A stretch of DNA of 64,000 bases, taken from contig NZ_QKYU01000016.1 in assembly GCF_003253705.1 (NCBI RefSeq), positions 1-64,000 of the forward strand, given 5' to 3'. Positions 33,941 to 46,195 of the stretch are shown piece after piece (the stretch's first letter is position 1; each line of letters opens with the position of its first letter). Below the pieces are notes generated by a model. It was not told the DNA's origin. It searched no databases and saw nothing but the letters and a program-made list of their open reading frames with translations. Position numbers and translations under genes: made by a program. The DNA is from Humitalea rosea. GTDB taxonomy: Bacteria; Pseudomonadota; Alphaproteobacteria; Acetobacterales; Acetobacteraceae.

Positions 33941-35068
33941 ATGAAGATTTCGGTGGACCGCACGGTGCTGCTGAAGGCGCTCGCCCATGTGCAGAGCGTG
34001 GTCGAGAAACGCAACACCATCCCCATCCTGGCCAATGTCATGCTGGAGGCCAAGGATGGCGTCCTGACCCTGACCGCGACCGACATGGAGATCGCGGTGG
34101 TGGAGCGGGTGGCCGGCGTCGAGGTGTCGCGCCCCGGCCGCACCACCGCCCCGGCCTCGACCCTGTATGAGATCGTCCGCAAGCTGGCCGATGGCGCCAA
34201 GGTGGAGCTGGACCACAAGGGCGGCGACGCGCCGCTGGTGCTGCGCGCCGGCCGGGCCAATGCCAACCTCAACGTGCTGCCGGTGGAAGACTTCCCCTCG
34301 ATGACCGAGGGCAAGATGCCGCACCATTTCGCGCTCAAGGCCGGCACGCTGCGCGACCTGATCGACCGCACCAAATTCGCGATTTCCACCGAGGAAACCC
34401 GCTACTATTTGAACGGCATCTACCTCCATGCCGCCGAATCCGATGGCGCCAAGGTGCTGCGCGCGGTGGCGACCGATGGCCACCGCCTGGCCCGCGTCGA
34501 GGAGCCGCTGCCCGAGGGCGCCGCCGGGATGCCCGGCGTGATCGTGCCCCGCAAGACGGTGGCCGAGGTCCGCAAGCTGGCCGATGAGACCCAGGACGAG
34601 GTCAGCATCCACCTCTCCGACACCAAGATCCGCTTCGACATCGGCACCGTGCAACTGACCAGCAAGCTGATCGACGGCACCTTCCCCGAATACGAGCGCG
34701 TCATCCCCAAGGGCAACGACAAGATTCTCCGCGTTGGGAAGAAGGCGTTTGCGGATGCCGTGGGCCGTGTCGCCTCGATCAGCACCGAGAAGTCCCGCCC
34801 CGTGAAGCTCTCGGTCAGCCGCGGCAATCTGATGCTGACCGCCAACAGCCCCGAGCTTGGCCAGATGCAGGATGAGCTGGATGAGGAGCTGGTCAGCTAC
34901 GATGCCGCCCCGATCGAGATCGGCTTCCAGGCCAAATACCTGACCGACATCACCGACCAGATCAGCGAGCAGGTGGAATTCCACTTCGCCGATGGCGCCG
35001 CGCCGACCATCGTCAAGGATGCGGGGCGCGGGGATGCGCTTTACGTCCTGATGCCGATGCGGGTCTAA
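33941..35068 (+). CDS. dnaN: DNA polymerase III beta subunit (sliding clamp)
   Basis: 375 aa. The ATG at 33941 follows GTAGGAGCAGGGCG. N-terminus MKISVDRTVLLKALAHVQSVVEKRNTIPILANV and C-terminus DALYVLMPMRV are the classical ends of the clamp. Three clamp domains fit the length. The clamp holds the polymerase on DNA. It is followed by recF and gyrB in the conserved order. dnaA does not precede it here, which is common in Acetobacteraceae and Rhodospirillales, and I see no convincing DnaA box cluster upstream. Confidence 0.98.
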   Translation: MKISVDRTVLLKALAHVQSVVEKRNTIPILANVMLEAKDGVLTLTATDMEIAVVERVAGVEVSRPGRTTAPASTLYEIVRKLADGAKVELDHKGGDAPLVLRAGRANANLNVLPVEDFPSMTEGKMPHHFALKAGTLRDLIDRTKFAISTEETRYYLNGIYLHAAESDGAKVLRAVATDGHRLARVEEPLPEGAAGMPGVIVPRKTVAEVRKLADETQDEVSIHLSDTKIRFDIGTVQLTSKLIDGTFPEYERVIPKGNDKILRVGKKAFADAVGRVASISTEKSRPVKLSVSRGNLMLTANSPELGQMQDELDEELVSYDAAPIEIGFQAKYLTDITDQISEQVEFHFADGAAPTIVKDAGRGDALYVLMPMRV

Positions 35069-35079
35069 CGCCGCATCGC

Positions 35080-36240
35080 TTGACCCCAGCGCTTCGCCTC
35101 ACCGCGCTGCGCCTGACCGATTTCCGGTCCTGGGCGCAGTTGGACCAAGGGTTTTCCGGCCGCATCGTGGTGATCGCCGGGGAGAACGGCGCCGGCAAGA
35201 CCAATCTGCTGGAGGCGATCAGCCTGCTCACCCCCGGGCGCGGCCTGCGCTCGGCGCGGCCCGGCGATCCGGCGCGCCGAACGGCCGAGGCGCGGGCGCC
35301 CGCCTGGGGCGTGGTCGCGGGGCTGGAAGGCCCGCAAGGCCCGGTGCAGATCGCCACCGGCACCACCCCCGAGGCCCCGGATCGCCGCGCCTTCCGGCTG
35401 GATGGCACGCAGGTCCGCACCCAGGCCGAGGTCTCCGCCCATGTCGCCGCGGTCTGGCTGACGCCGCAGATGGATGCGCTGTTCCAGGAGAACGCCAGCG
35501 GGCGGCGCGCCTTCCTGGACCGGCTCGCCTGGGCGCTGGAGCCGCACCACGCCCGCGAGGTCGCCGCCCACGACAATGCCATGGCCCAGCGCAACCGTCT
35601 GCTGGCCGAGGGGCGGCGGGATGACCGCTGGCTCGCGGCGTTGGAGGATGCGATGGCCCGCCATGGCGTCGCTGCCACCGCCACCCGCCGTTCGCTGATC
35701 GCGCGGCTGAACGCGCTGCTGGCCGCAGGCACCTTGGGCGCCTTTCCCCGGGCGCGGCTGGGCATGGTCTGCGCCATCGCCGCCGCGCTGGATGCCGCCC
35801 CGGCGCTGGCGGTTGAGGACAAGCTCCGCGCCGATCTGGCCGCCAACCGCCCGGTGGACGCCGCCGCCGGCGGCGCCAGGATCGGGGCGCACCGGGCCGA
35901 CCTGACCCTGGCCCAGGCCGATAGCGGCATCCCCGCCGAGCAAAGCAGCACCGGGGAGCGCAAGGCGCTGCTGGTCGCGACCGTGCTCGGCCATGCCGGG
36001 CTGATCGCCGCCGACCGGGGCTTCGCGCCGCTGCTGCTGCTGGATGAGGTCGCGGTGCATCTGGACGCGGGGCGCCGGCGGGCGCTGTTCGAGGCGCTGG
36101 CGGTGCTGCCGGCGCAATCCTTCCTCACCGGCACGGACCTGGATGTGTTCGCGCCGCTTGCGGGGGCCGCCGAGGGTTTTTGTGCCAGCCCCGGTATCCT
36201 GGCCCCGGCCGAGGGTTTCCCCCCGCCGCTGGCCTCCTAG
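35080..36240 (+). CDS. recF: DNA replication and repair protein RecF
   Basis: 386 aa from the TTG at 35080, 11 bp after dnaN. No ATG or GTG exists before the conserved LRLTALRLTDFRSW, so TTG is the only start that keeps the N-terminus; there is no obvious ribosome-binding site and translation is probably coupled to dnaN. Walker A is GENGAGKTNLLEAI, the signature-like STGERKALL, and Walker B LLLDEVAVHLDAGRR. It loads RecA at gaps. Confidence 0.95.
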   Translation: MTPALRLTALRLTDFRSWAQLDQGFSGRIVVIAGENGAGKTNLLEAISLLTPGRGLRSARPGDPARRTAEARAPAWGVVAGLEGPQGPVQIATGTTPEAPDRRAFRLDGTQVRTQAEVSAHVAAVWLTPQMDALFQENASGRRAFLDRLAWALEPHHAREVAAHDNAMAQRNRLLAEGRRDDRWLAALEDAMARHGVAATATRRSLIARLNALLAAGTLGAFPRARLGMVCAIAAALDAAPALAVEDKLRADLAANRPVDAAAGGARIGAHRADLTLAQADSGIPAEQSSTGERKALLVATVLGHAGLIAADRGFAPLLLLDEVAVHLDAGRRRALFEALAVLPAQSFLTGTDLDVFAPLAGAAEGFCASPGILAPAEGFPPPLAS

Positions 36241-36255
36241 GCCGATCCGGGCTAG

Positions 36256-38730
<2,475 letters not shown>

Positions 38731-38733
38731 CCG

Positions 38734-39567
38734 ATGCGGCGTCTGGTTTTGTCCCTGCTCCTGCTGCTCGGTGCCTGTTCGCCGGTGTGGCTGCTGAACG
38801 CCACGGTGCCCTTCGGGGCGATGCGGGCCGAGACCGGCATCGCCTATGGCCCACTTGCCCGGCAGAAACTCGACATCTACCGGCCGGCCACGCAGACCGG
38901 CCCGGCGCCGATGGTGGTGTTTTTCTATGGCGGCAACTGGCGCACCGGGGAGCGGGGCCACTACCGCTTCATCGCCTCGGTGCTGACCAGGCGCGGCGTG
39001 GTGGTGGTCATCCCCGATTACCGCGAATACCCCGAGGCCGCCTTCCCGGGCTTCGTCGAGGATGGCGCCGCCGCCACCGCCTGGGCCGCCGCCCATGCCG
39101 CCGAATATGGCGCCGACCCCCGGGCGATCTACCTCGCCGGGCATTCGGCCGGCGCCCATATCGCGCTGATGCTGGCGCTGAACCCCGCCTATCTGGCGCG
39201 GGCGGGCTATGATCGCGGCCGGCTTGCCGGGGCCATCGGTCTCGCCGGCCCCTATGATTTCGTGCCGGCGGAATACCCGGATGTGCAGCCGGTCTTCGCC
39301 CCCGCCGCCGACCAGCGCCAGACCCAGCCCGTGACCTTCGCCGATGCCGGGGCGCCGCGGATGCTGCTCGCGACCGGCACCGGGGATACCACGGTCATGC
39401 CGCGCAACACCCGGTCCCTGGCCGCAGCCGTCACCGCCGCCGGCGGCCAGGTGCAGGCCCGCTACTACCCCGAGGTCGCCCACGCCGGGATTTTGATGGC
39501 GATAACCCCGCTGTTTCGCCGCCGCGCGCCGGTGCTGGCCGATGTCATGGCCTTCATCGGGCGCTGA
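38734..39567 (+). CDS. Lipoprotein alpha/beta hydrolase (esterase/lipase-like)
   Basis: 277 aa, starting 3 bp after gyrB. The N-terminus MRRLVLSLLLLLGACSPVW contains a lipobox (LGAC) for acylation at Cys15. The hydrolase core reads FFYGGNWRTGERGHYRF (oxyanion loop), PDYREYPEAAFPG, and GHSAGAHIAL with the nucleophile Ser, closing with EVAHAGIL. It resembles the hormone-sensitive-lipase/carboxylesterase group with an HGG-type loop altered to YGG. Envelope-anchored esterase; substrate unknown. Confidence 0.9.
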   Translation: MRRLVLSLLLLLGACSPVWLLNATVPFGAMRAETGIAYGPLARQKLDIYRPATQTGPAPMVVFFYGGNWRTGERGHYRFIASVLTRRGVVVVIPDYREYPEAAFPGFVEDGAAATAWAAAHAAEYGADPRAIYLAGHSAGAHIALMLALNPAYLARAGYDRGRLAGAIGLAGPYDFVPAEYPDVQPVFAPAADQRQTQPVTFADAGAPRMLLATGTGDTTVMPRNTRSLAAAVTAAGGQVQARYYPEVAHAGILMAITPLFRRRAPVLADVMAFIGR

Positions 39568-39572
39568 CGGGG

Positions 39573-40577
39573 TCACACCACCCCGGCGGCCAGCAGGTCG
39601 TGCAAATGCAGGATGCCGATGGGCCGCCCGTCCTCGACCACGAAGAGGCTGGTGATCTTGCCCTCCTGCATCAGCGCCAGCGCCTGCTGCGCCAGCAGGC
39701 TGCCGGGAATCACGCGCGGCGTCCGGTTCATCACCGCCGCCACCGGCTGGTCGGTGAAGCCGCCCTTGAAGGCGCGGCGCAGGTCGCCGTCGGTGATCAC
39801 CCCCACCAGATGCCCAGCGGCATCGACGACGGCGGTGACGCCGAAGCGCTTGCCCGTCATCTCCACGATCGCATCGGACAGCGTCGCGTCATCGCCGATC
39901 CTGGGCATGTCCCCGGCGCCATGCATCAGCTCGCGGGCCGCTTTCAGCCGTGCGCCGAGCTTGCCCCCCGGGTGGAACTCCCGGAAATCCAGCGCCGAGA
40001 ACCCCCGCCCCGAGAGCAGCGCCACCGCCAGCGCATCGCCCAGCGCGAGCTGCATGGTGGTGGAGGTGGTGGGCGCCAGCCCGTTGGGGCAGGCCTCCTC
40101 CATCGCCGGCAGGATCAGCGCCACATCCGCCGCCCGGCCCAGCGCGCTATTGGCGCCCGAGGTGATGGCGATCAGCGGCACGCCGAAGCGGCGGGAATAG
40201 GCGATGATATCGCCCAGCTCCGGCGTCTCGCCCGACCAGGACAGCGCCAGCACCACATCCTTCACCCCGATCATGCCAAGGTCGCCATGGCTCGCCTCGC
40301 TGGGGTGGACGTAGGAGGCGGGGGTGCCGGTCGAGGCCATGGTCGCCGTGATCTTGCGCGCCACATGGCCGGACTTGCCCATGCCGGTGACGATGACGCG
40401 GCCGGTGGTCGCCTTGATCACCGTCGCCGCCTGGTCCAGCCGCTGGCCCAATTCGCCCGACAGCGCCGTCCGCACCGCGCGCAGCCCCTCGATCTCCAGG
40501 TCCAGCGTGCGCTGCGCGGCACCGAGCTCGATGCTCGCATCCGTGGTCGTCTGCCCCGGGGTGGTCGCCATGGTCAC
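39573..40577 (-). CDS. kdsD: Arabinose-5-phosphate isomerase (KdsD)
   Basis: 334 aa from the GTG at 40577, which overlaps the kdsB stop; an ATG two codons in is the alternative. The SIS domain shows [30 protein letters not shown] and [16 protein letters not shown]. Two CBS motifs follow ([10 protein letters not shown] and [18 protein letters not shown]). It makes arabinose 5-phosphate for Kdo synthesis. It closes the kdsA-kdsB-kdsD operon on the minus strand. Confidence 0.96.
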   Translation of the reverse strand: MTMATTPGQTTTDASIELGAAQRTLDLEIEGLRAVRTALSGELGQRLDQAATVIKATTGRVIVTGMGKSGHVARKITATMASTGTPASYVHPSEASHGDLGMIGVKDVVLALSWSGETPELGDIIAYSRRFGVPLIAITSGANSALGRAADVALILPAMEEACPNGLAPTTSTTMQLALGDALAVALLSGRGFSALDFREFHPGGKLGARLKAARELMHGAGDMPRIGDDATLSDAIVEMTGKRFGVTAVVDAAGHLVGVITDGDLRRAFKGGFTDQPVAAVMNRTPRVIPGSLLAQQALALMQEGKITSLFVVEDGRPIGILHLHDLLAAGVV

Positions 40578-41314
40578 TGTCCCGCCTCGGCGGCGAGCAG
40601 GCGCCGCGCGGTTGCAAGATCCTCAGGCGTATCGACGCCGAGCGGCACCTCGGCCACCAGCATGGCGTCGATCCGCATCCCCGCCTCCAGGGCGCGAAGC
40701 TGTTCCAGCTTTTCCCGGCGTTCGAGGGGCGAGGGCGGCAGCCCGACAAACCGCGCCAGCGCCGCCCGCCGATACGCATAGAGCCCGATGTGGTGGTAGA
40801 GCGGCCCCTCGCCCCAGGGCGCGGTGGCGCGGGTAAAGTACAGCGCGCGGAAATGGCCCGGCGCGACCTGGCTGCCGATCATCTTCACCACGCTGGACGC
40901 GTGGCGCTCCTCCTCGGTGTGGATCAGCGCGACGGCGGTGCCGATGGCGACCTCCGCATTGGCGAGCGGTGCGGCCGCGGCGCGGATGGTGTCGGGGGAG
41001 ACGGTGGGCAGGTCGCCCTGCACATTGATCACCGCATCGAAGGCACCGTCCGGGTCGATCAGGCTCAGCGCCTCGAAGATTCGGTCCGAGCCCGAGGGGT
41101 GGTCGGCGCTGGTCATCACGCTGCGGCCGCCGACGGCGGCGATGGCCTCGGCGATCAGCGGGCTGTCGGTCGCGACCACGACCGGGGCGACATCGGCCTC
41201 CATCGCCCGGCGCCAGACCGCCACGATCATCGGCTCGCCGCCGATATCGGCCAGCGCCTTCTCCGGCAGCCGGGTGGAGCCGAGGCGGGACGGGATGAGG
41301 ATGACCGGCCGCAT
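40574..41314 (-). CDS. kdsB: 3-deoxy-manno-octulosonate cytidylyltransferase
   Basis: 246 aa. [18 protein letters not shown] is the nucleotide-binding start, and [14 protein letters not shown] and [13 protein letters not shown] are further family hallmarks. It transfers CMP to Kdo for lipopolysaccharide inner core. One base separates its ATG from the kdsA stop (TGAGATG), and it overlaps kdsD by 4 nt. Confidence 0.97.
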   Translation of the reverse strand: MRPVILIPSRLGSTRLPEKALADIGGEPMIVAVWRRAMEADVAPVVVATDSPLIAEAIAAVGGRSVMTSADHPSGSDRIFEALSLIDPDGAFDAVINVQGDLPTVSPDTIRAAAAPLANAEVAIGTAVALIHTEEERHASSVVKMIGSQVAPGHFRALYFTRATAPWGEGPLYHHIGLYAYRRAALARFVGLPPSPLERREKLEQLRALEAGMRIDAMLVAEVPLGVDTPEDLATARRLLAAEAGQ

Positions 41315-41315
41315 C

Positions 41316-42164
41316 TCAGGCGGCAGCCGCCGCTTGGGCCTTGGACAGCCGGTCGAGCGCCACGAGATCCCGCAGCAGCGCCTCGAACTGCGCCAGCGGC
41401 ACCATGTTCGGCCCGTCCGAGGGGGCGTTGTCCGGGTCTTGGTGCGTCTCGATGAACAGCCCGGCGACGCCCACCGCCACGGCGGCCCGCGCCAGCACCG
41501 GCACGAATTCCCGCTGCCCGCCCGAGCTTGTGCCCTGCCCGCCCGGCTGCTGCACCGAATGGGTGGCGTCGAAGATCACCGGCGCCCCGGTCTTGGCCAT
41601 GATCGGCAGGCCCCGAAAATCGGAGACCAGTGTGTTGTACCCAAAACTGGTGCCGCGATCGGTCAGCAGCACCCGGTCATTGTCCGCGCCGTTCAGCTTG
41701 GCGACGACATTGACCATGTCCCAGGGCGCCAGGAACTGGCCCTTCTTCACATTGATCGCCCGGCCGGTGGCGGCGGCGGCCAGCAGCAGGTCGGTCTGGC
41801 GGCAGAGGAAGGCCGGGATCTGCAGGATATCCACCGCCTCGGCCACCGGGGCGCATTGATCGGCGCTATGCACATCGGTCAGCACGGGAATGCCCAGGCT
41901 CTCGCGGATCTCCGCGAAGATCGGCAGCGCCGCCTCCAGCCCGAGGCCGCGCGCGGCGCTGGCACTGGTGCGGTTGGCCTTGTCGAAGGAGGTCTTGTAG
42001 ACCAGCCCGAAGCCGACCCGTGCGGCGATCTCTTTCAGCGCCTGCGCGGTTTCCAGCGCATGCGCCCGGCTTTCCAACTGGCAGGGGCCGGCGATGACCG
42101 TGACCGGAAGGTGGTTCCCGAAGCGGACATTTCCGACTTCGACCACGGAGAGTGTCGGCTTCAT
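41316..42164 (-). CDS. kdsA: 3-deoxy-8-phosphooctulonate synthase
   Basis: 282 aa. [47 protein letters not shown], and [14 protein letters not shown] are characteristic of KdsA. It condenses arabinose 5-phosphate with phosphoenolpyruvate. It is first in the Kdo operon, divergent from the sterol-desaturase-like gene across 139 bp. Confidence 0.97.
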   Translation of the reverse strand: MKPTLSVVEVGNVRFGNHLPVTVIAGPCQLESRAHALETAQALKEIAARVGFGLVYKTSFDKANRTSASAARGLGLEAALPIFAEIRESLGIPVLTDVHSADQCAPVAEAVDILQIPAFLCRQTDLLLAAAATGRAINVKKGQFLAPWDMVNVVAKLNGADNDRVLLTDRGTSFGYNTLVSDFRGLPIMAKTGAPVIFDATHSVQQPGGQGTSSGGQREFVPVLARAAVAVGVAGLFIETHQDPDNAPSDGPNMVPLAQFEALLRDLVALDRLSKAQAAAAA

Positions 42165-42303
42165 ACGCGCGAATTCCTGCCAGGGTGGTCCCGATGCGCG
42201 TGCATATAGCCCATCGCTCCCCGATCCCTAAGGCAAGTGCCCATGCTTGCCGATGCGGTCTGCCACGCCAATCTGAAGCCGGCGGACAGCAAGGGAGAAC
42301 AGC

Positions 42304-43092
42304 ATGACGGCGGCCGAGCCCTACATCCGCCTCGGCGCCTTCCTCGGCGTCCTCGCGCTGGTGGCACTTGCCGAACTGCTGGCGCCTTGGCGGCGGCCCC
42401 AGGCGCGGGGCCGGCGCTGGCTCGCCAACCTCGGCGTGCTGGCGCTGGATGGGCTGGCGGTGCGCCTCGCCTTCCCCGCTGCCGCCATCGGCGCGGCCTT
42501 CTGGGCCGAGGCGGAGGGCATCGGGCTGCTGCGCGGCCTGCCCGGCTGGGCCGCCATTCCCCTCGCGGTGCTGGCGCTGGACCTGGCGATCTACCTCCAG
42601 CACCGGGTCTTCCATGCGGTGCCCTGGCTGTGGCGGCTGCACCGGATGCACCATGCCGATACCGAGATCGACGCCACCACCGGGCTGCGCTTCCACCCCG
42701 GCGAGATCCTGCTGTCGATGGCGATCAAGATCGCGGTGGTGGTGGCGCTAGGCGCGGCCCCCGTCGCGGTGCTGGTGTTCGAGGTGCTGCTGAATGCCAC
42801 CGCCATGTTCAGCCATGGCAACCTCGCCTTGCCGCCGGCGCTGGACCGGCGGCTGCGCCGGCTGTTGGTGACGCCGGCCATGCACCGGGTGCATCATTCC
42901 GTGCTGCGGGCCGAGACCGACAGCAACTTCGGCTTCTGCCTGCCGTGGTGGGACCGCCTGCTCGGCACCTATCGCGCCGCACCCGCGGCGGGGCCGGATG
43001 GGGTGACGATCGGGCTGCCGGTGTTCCGGGGCGCGGAGGAGCAGCGGCTGGACCGGCTGCTCACCCAGCCCTTTCGCGCCGAGACACCCTAG
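42304..43092 (+). CDS. Sterol desaturase/fatty acid hydroxylase superfamily protein
   Basis: 262 aa membrane protein. Three histidine boxes are visible: HRVFH, HRMHH with preceding LWRL, and HRVHH, plus FHPGE between them, the di-iron site of fatty acid hydroxylases. Several hydrophobic helices flank them (LGAFLGVLALVALAELL, AIPLAVLALDLAIYL, IKIAVVVALGAAPVAVLVF). It probably hydroxylates or desaturates a lipid in the inner membrane. Substrate unknown; hopanoid or fatty acid are typical choices. Confidence 0.92.
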   Translation: MTAAEPYIRLGAFLGVLALVALAELLAPWRRPQARGRRWLANLGVLALDGLAVRLAFPAAAIGAAFWAEAEGIGLLRGLPGWAAIPLAVLALDLAIYLQHRVFHAVPWLWRLHRMHHADTEIDATTGLRFHPGEILLSMAIKIAVVVALGAAPVAVLVFEVLLNATAMFSHGNLALPPALDRRLRRLLVTPAMHRVHHSVLRAETDSNFGFCLPWWDRLLGTYRAAPAAGPDGVTIGLPVFRGAEEQRLDRLLTQPFRAETP

Positions 43093-43146
43093 CCAACAGG
43101 CCCAGTGTCGTGCTGGCCTGCGACCAACAAACGGGAGAATGCCGCA

Positions 43147-43653
43147 ATGGCCATGACCATCGAATCCTTCGCCGCCAAATGCCGCGCGGCGTTGCAGGCG
43201 CACCCCGACGCCAGGGGGCGGGCCCAGGTCAACCTGCTGGTGAAGGAAGCCCTGAAGGACCCGGATTTCGTCGCGACCTACATCCCCGAGGGCGGGCCGG
43301 AGCGGCAGGTGCTCTATGAGGACCCGGAGCTCGGCTTCACCGTGCTCGCCCATGCCTATTCCGATGCCAAGGCCAGCGGCCCGCACGACCACGGCCCGAC
43401 CTGGGCGATCTATGGCCAGGCCGCCGGCGCCACGGTGATGACCGATTGGGACTGCATCGAGCCCTCTTCGGCGGAGCATCGCGGCAAGGCGGCGCGCCGG
43501 CAGGACTACACGCTGGCTCCGGGCGATGCGCATCTCTACGAACCCGGCGTGATCCACTCCCCGCGCCGCGACGGCCCGACCCGCCTGCTGCGGATCGAGG
43601 GGCTGAACATGGATCGGGTCAAGCGCTACCCCTATGACGTGGTCGCCGCCTGA
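43147..43653 (+). CDS. Cupin-like protein (cysteine-dioxygenase-like fold)
   Basis: 168 aa from the ATG at 43147 behind a GGGAGAATG. ASGPHDHGPTWAIYGQ carries the HxH metal pattern of cupins, and APGDAHLYEPGVIHSPRRDG a second metal/His motif. This resembles predicted metal-dependent double-stranded beta-helix enzymes near cysteine dioxygenase. No pathway partner lies next to it. Confidence 0.75.
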   Translation: MAMTIESFAAKCRAALQAHPDARGRAQVNLLVKEALKDPDFVATYIPEGGPERQVLYEDPELGFTVLAHAYSDAKASGPHDHGPTWAIYGQAAGATVMTDWDCIEPSSAEHRGKAARRQDYTLAPGDAHLYEPGVIHSPRRDGPTRLLRIEGLNMDRVKRYPYDVVAA

Positions 43654-43661
43654 GACATTCC

Positions 43662-44086
43662 TCACGGCCGGAGCGAGCGGGGGAGGCTCGCCCGGCCCTG
43701 GGTGGTGCGTGGCAGGCGGCGGATCAGCCCGATCACGGGCAGGTTCCGCCGCGCGACCGCGTCGGCCCCTGCCCGCGGATCAGCACCAGGCCGAGGATAG
43801 GATGGGCGCGGCGGCAGGCCTTGAAGATGAAGGCCTCGATCCAGCGCAGCGGATGGCCCGGCCCCAGAGCGAGCAGCGCCCGGAGCAAGTTCTGCCATGG
43901 CCCCGCATGGGTCAGGCGTCGGTAATACCGCGCGATCGTATCGGGCTTGCCGTAGCGCGTCGGCACCGCGCTGGCGCGATGCGCCGACCTGCCGGCCCGC
44001 GAGCGAACGCGGCGGCAGATACGGGTGCAGCGCGTGCCATTCGAGGTCGGAGAGCGGGCCCAAGGGCGGAAGGAGGTCTGGCGCAT
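43662..44086 (-). pseudogene. Decayed IS5-like transposase remnant
   Basis: Fragments of one transposase appear in two frames. MRQTSFRP at 44086 continues as LGPLSDLEWHALHPYLPPRS in a second frame, returns to the first frame as KPDTIARYYRRLTHAGPWQN and then IEAFIFKACRRAHPILGL, and ends as RRNLPVIGLIRRLP in the second frame, stopping at 43662. At least two frameshifts are needed. The pattern is that of short IS5-group transposase relatives common in Roseomonas genomes (recalled, not searched). No clear terminal inverted repeats are seen. Confidence 0.7.
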
Positions 44087-44150
44087 CAGGGGATGATAAC
44101 GCCAGCTCCCAAAAATAGGTTGTAAGACCTAAATCGAAAGGGCGCGACGC

Positions 44151-44864
44151 CTATTCCGCATAGATCATCTTCCGGGTCATCCCGCCATCGGTGACGAATT
44201 CCGCGCCGGTGACGAAGCCGCTGTCCGGCCCGACCAGCCAGGCGACCAGCGCCGCCACATCCTCCGGCCGGCCGACTCGTCCGGCGGGGTGCTGCCTGTG
44301 GTCCTCCGGCCGAAGGTCTCCCCCCTTGGTCTCGATCCACCCCGGGCTCACGCAATTGACCCGCACGGCCGGCCCAAGGCTGATCGCCAGCGCATGGGTC
44401 AGGGCGAGCAGCCCGCCCTTGGAGGCCGAATAGCTTTCGGTATCCGGCTCGGACTGGTGCGCGCGGGTGGAGGCGACCGTCACCACCGCACCATGCGTCG
44501 CGCGCAGCATGTCCTCGGCCGCGCGCACCAGCAGGAAGGTCGCGGTCAGGTTGGTCGCCAGCACCGAGGACCATTCGGTCAGCGAAAGCTCCCGCAGCGG
44601 CTTGCGGATCATGATGCCGGCATTGGACACCAGCGCATCCAGCCGGCCCTCACGCGTGCGGATGCTGGCGATGAGGCCCGCGACCGCGGCCTCGTCGGAG
44701 ACATCGGCATGGAGGTAGCGGGCCGCCAGGGTCTGCGTCATGCCCCCGTTGAGATCGGCGATGACCACGGCCCAGCCGTCGCGGACCAGCCGTGTTGCCG
44801 TCGCCAGGCCGATCCCGGACCCACCGCCGGTCACCAGGGCAACCTTCTGATCATGCTGTACCAT
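44151..44864 (-). CDS. SDR-family NAD(P) oxidoreductase
   Basis: 237 aa. Dinucleotide motif VTGGGSGIGLATA, NAGIM motif VSNAGIM, catalytic serine region VASTRAHQSEPDTESYSASKGG with YSASK (Y-x3-K). The C-terminal GFVTGAEFVTDGGM is standard for classical SDRs. Substrate unknown. It is flanked on its 3' side by the transposase remnant. Confidence 0.93.
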   Translation of the reverse strand: MVQHDQKVALVTGGGSGIGLATATRLVRDGWAVVIADLNGGMTQTLAARYLHADVSDEAAVAGLIASIRTREGRLDALVSNAGIMIRKPLRELSLTEWSSVLATNLTATFLLVRAAEDMLRATHGAVVTVASTRAHQSEPDTESYSASKGGLLALTHALAISLGPAVRVNCVSPGWIETKGGDLRPEDHRQHPAGRVGRPEDVAALVAWLVGPDSGFVTGAEFVTDGGMTRKMIYAE

Positions 44865-45039
44865 GCGCGTCCTCGATGACGGGAATTCAAACCTAATTTT
44901 TGCGATGCGGCATTATGCTGGCCGGATCGACGCCGGGCATCCCCTCCTTTTGGATGACGGCTCCCTCCGGGAGGCGGGCAGGGCATCGCGCTGACGCCCG
45001 ACATGCTCTGATATGCCGGCACGTCCAGGAGACACCCGC

Positions 45040-45741
45040 ATGGCATCCTTTCCCTATCGCACCGCGCTGATCGTCGGTGCCGGCGCCGGGATCAGCGCCT
45101 CCGTGGCGCGCGGGCTGGCGCAGGCGGGGCTGAGCCTCGGCCTCGCGGCGCGCAACACCGCCAAGCTGGCGCCGCTGGCGGCGGAAACCGGTGCCACGAC
45201 CTTCACCGTCGATGCCGCCGATCCGGCGAGCGTGGCGCGGCTGTTCGAGGCGATGGACGCCGCCTTGGGGGCGCCGGATGTGGTGATCTACAACGCGAGC
45301 CAGCGCGCCCAGGGCCCGATCGCCGAGCTGGACCCGGAGGCGGTGCTGAAGGCCGTCGGCATCACCGGCCTCGGCGGGTTCCTGGTGGTGCAGCAGGCGG
45401 CGCGGCGGATGATCCCGCAGGGGCGGGGGGCGATCCTGCTGACCGGCGCCACCGCGAGCCTGAAGGGCTTCGCGATGTCCTCGGCCTTCGCCATGGGCAA
45501 GTTCGCGCTGCGCGGGCTGGCGCAGAGTGCCGCGCGGGAGCTGGGGCCGAAGGGCATCCATGTCGCCCATTTCGTGATCGACGGCGGTGTGCGCAGCAAG
45601 GCGCGGCCGGAGGCGGCGGACCGTCCCGACAGCATGCTGTCGCCGGATGGCATCGCGCAGACCTACCTCAGCGTGCTGCGACAGCCGCGCGACGCCTGGT
45701 CGATGGAGGTGGAGCTGCGGCCCTGGGTGGAGAAGTTCTGA
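45040..45741 (+). CDS. Atypical SDR protein with Phe in place of the catalytic Tyr
   Basis: 233 aa from the ATG at 45040, chosen because CAGGAGA lies just before it; an in-frame ATG at 45013 is the alternative. The Rossmann motif is VGAGAGISASVA (a modified GxxxGxG). The active-site segment reads SSAFAMGKFALRGLAQSAARE, so the usual Y-x3-K is F-A-M-G-K. Many homologues in this subfamily have the same replacement (family recall), so the protein may be a non-classical reductase or a structural member. Confidence 0.88.
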   Translation: MASFPYRTALIVGAGAGISASVARGLAQAGLSLGLAARNTAKLAPLAAETGATTFTVDAADPASVARLFEAMDAALGAPDVVIYNASQRAQGPIAELDPEAVLKAVGITGLGGFLVVQQAARRMIPQGRGAILLTGATASLKGFAMSSAFAMGKFALRGLAQSAARELGPKGIHVAHFVIDGGVRSKARPEAADRPDSMLSPDGIAQTYLSVLRQPRDAWSMEVELRPWVEKF

Positions 45742-45745
45742 GGGA

Positions 45746-46195
45746 TCAGGCTTTCCGCTCCCAGCCGCGCTCGCCCTGCTGCCAATAGGCCAGGGCGTGG
45801 CCGGCGGCCTTCCAGTCGCGCCAGCGCGCCCGGGCGGCGGCGACGGCCTCCGGGTTCTCGCCGTCGAACAGGTCGAACACCCGGTCGTATTCGGCGAGAT
45901 GCGCCGAGGTCGCGCCATCGGCGAGGAACAGGAATTTTGCGCCATTGGGGGCGGGCGCGTCCTCGCCCGTCAGCCAGATCGGCTGCAAGGCGGCATGGCC
46001 GGTCTCCGGCGTGCCATGCGGCAGCCAGTCCGGGTCGGCGCAGGTCCAGAGCGCCTGGTCCAGGGTCGGCAGCCGCGCCGGCTCGCCAAGCAGCACCATT
46101 GCGCGGCCCTTCTGGTCCAGCACCCGGCCAAGCAGCCGGGGCAGGGTCTGCTCCAGCGTGCTGCGGGTGAGGTGGTAGAAGGCGATCTCCGTCAT
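45746..46195 (-). CDS. holC: DNA polymerase III chi subunit
   Basis: 149 aa. The ATG at 46195 overlaps the stop of the upstream aminopeptidase by 4 nt. TEIAFYHLTRSTLEQTLPRLL at the N-terminus, then KGRAMVLLGEPARLPTLDQALWTC and GAKFLFLADGAT match HolC. It links the clamp loader to SSB. holC directly after an aminopeptidase pepA gene is a classical gram-negative arrangement. Confidence 0.9.
   Translation of the reverse strand: MTEIAFYHLTRSTLEQTLPRLLGRVLDQKGRAMVLLGEPARLPTLDQALWTCADPDWLPHGTPETGHAALQPIWLTGEDAPAPNGAKFLFLADGATSAHLAEYDRVFDLFDGENPEAVAAARARWRDWKAAGHALAYWQQGERGWERKA

Noticed and set aside
44961-44973. CTCCC-TCC-GGGAG hairpin between the two SDR genes
   Set aside because: Only 5 bp of stem and in a GC-rich context where such matches are frequent by chance.
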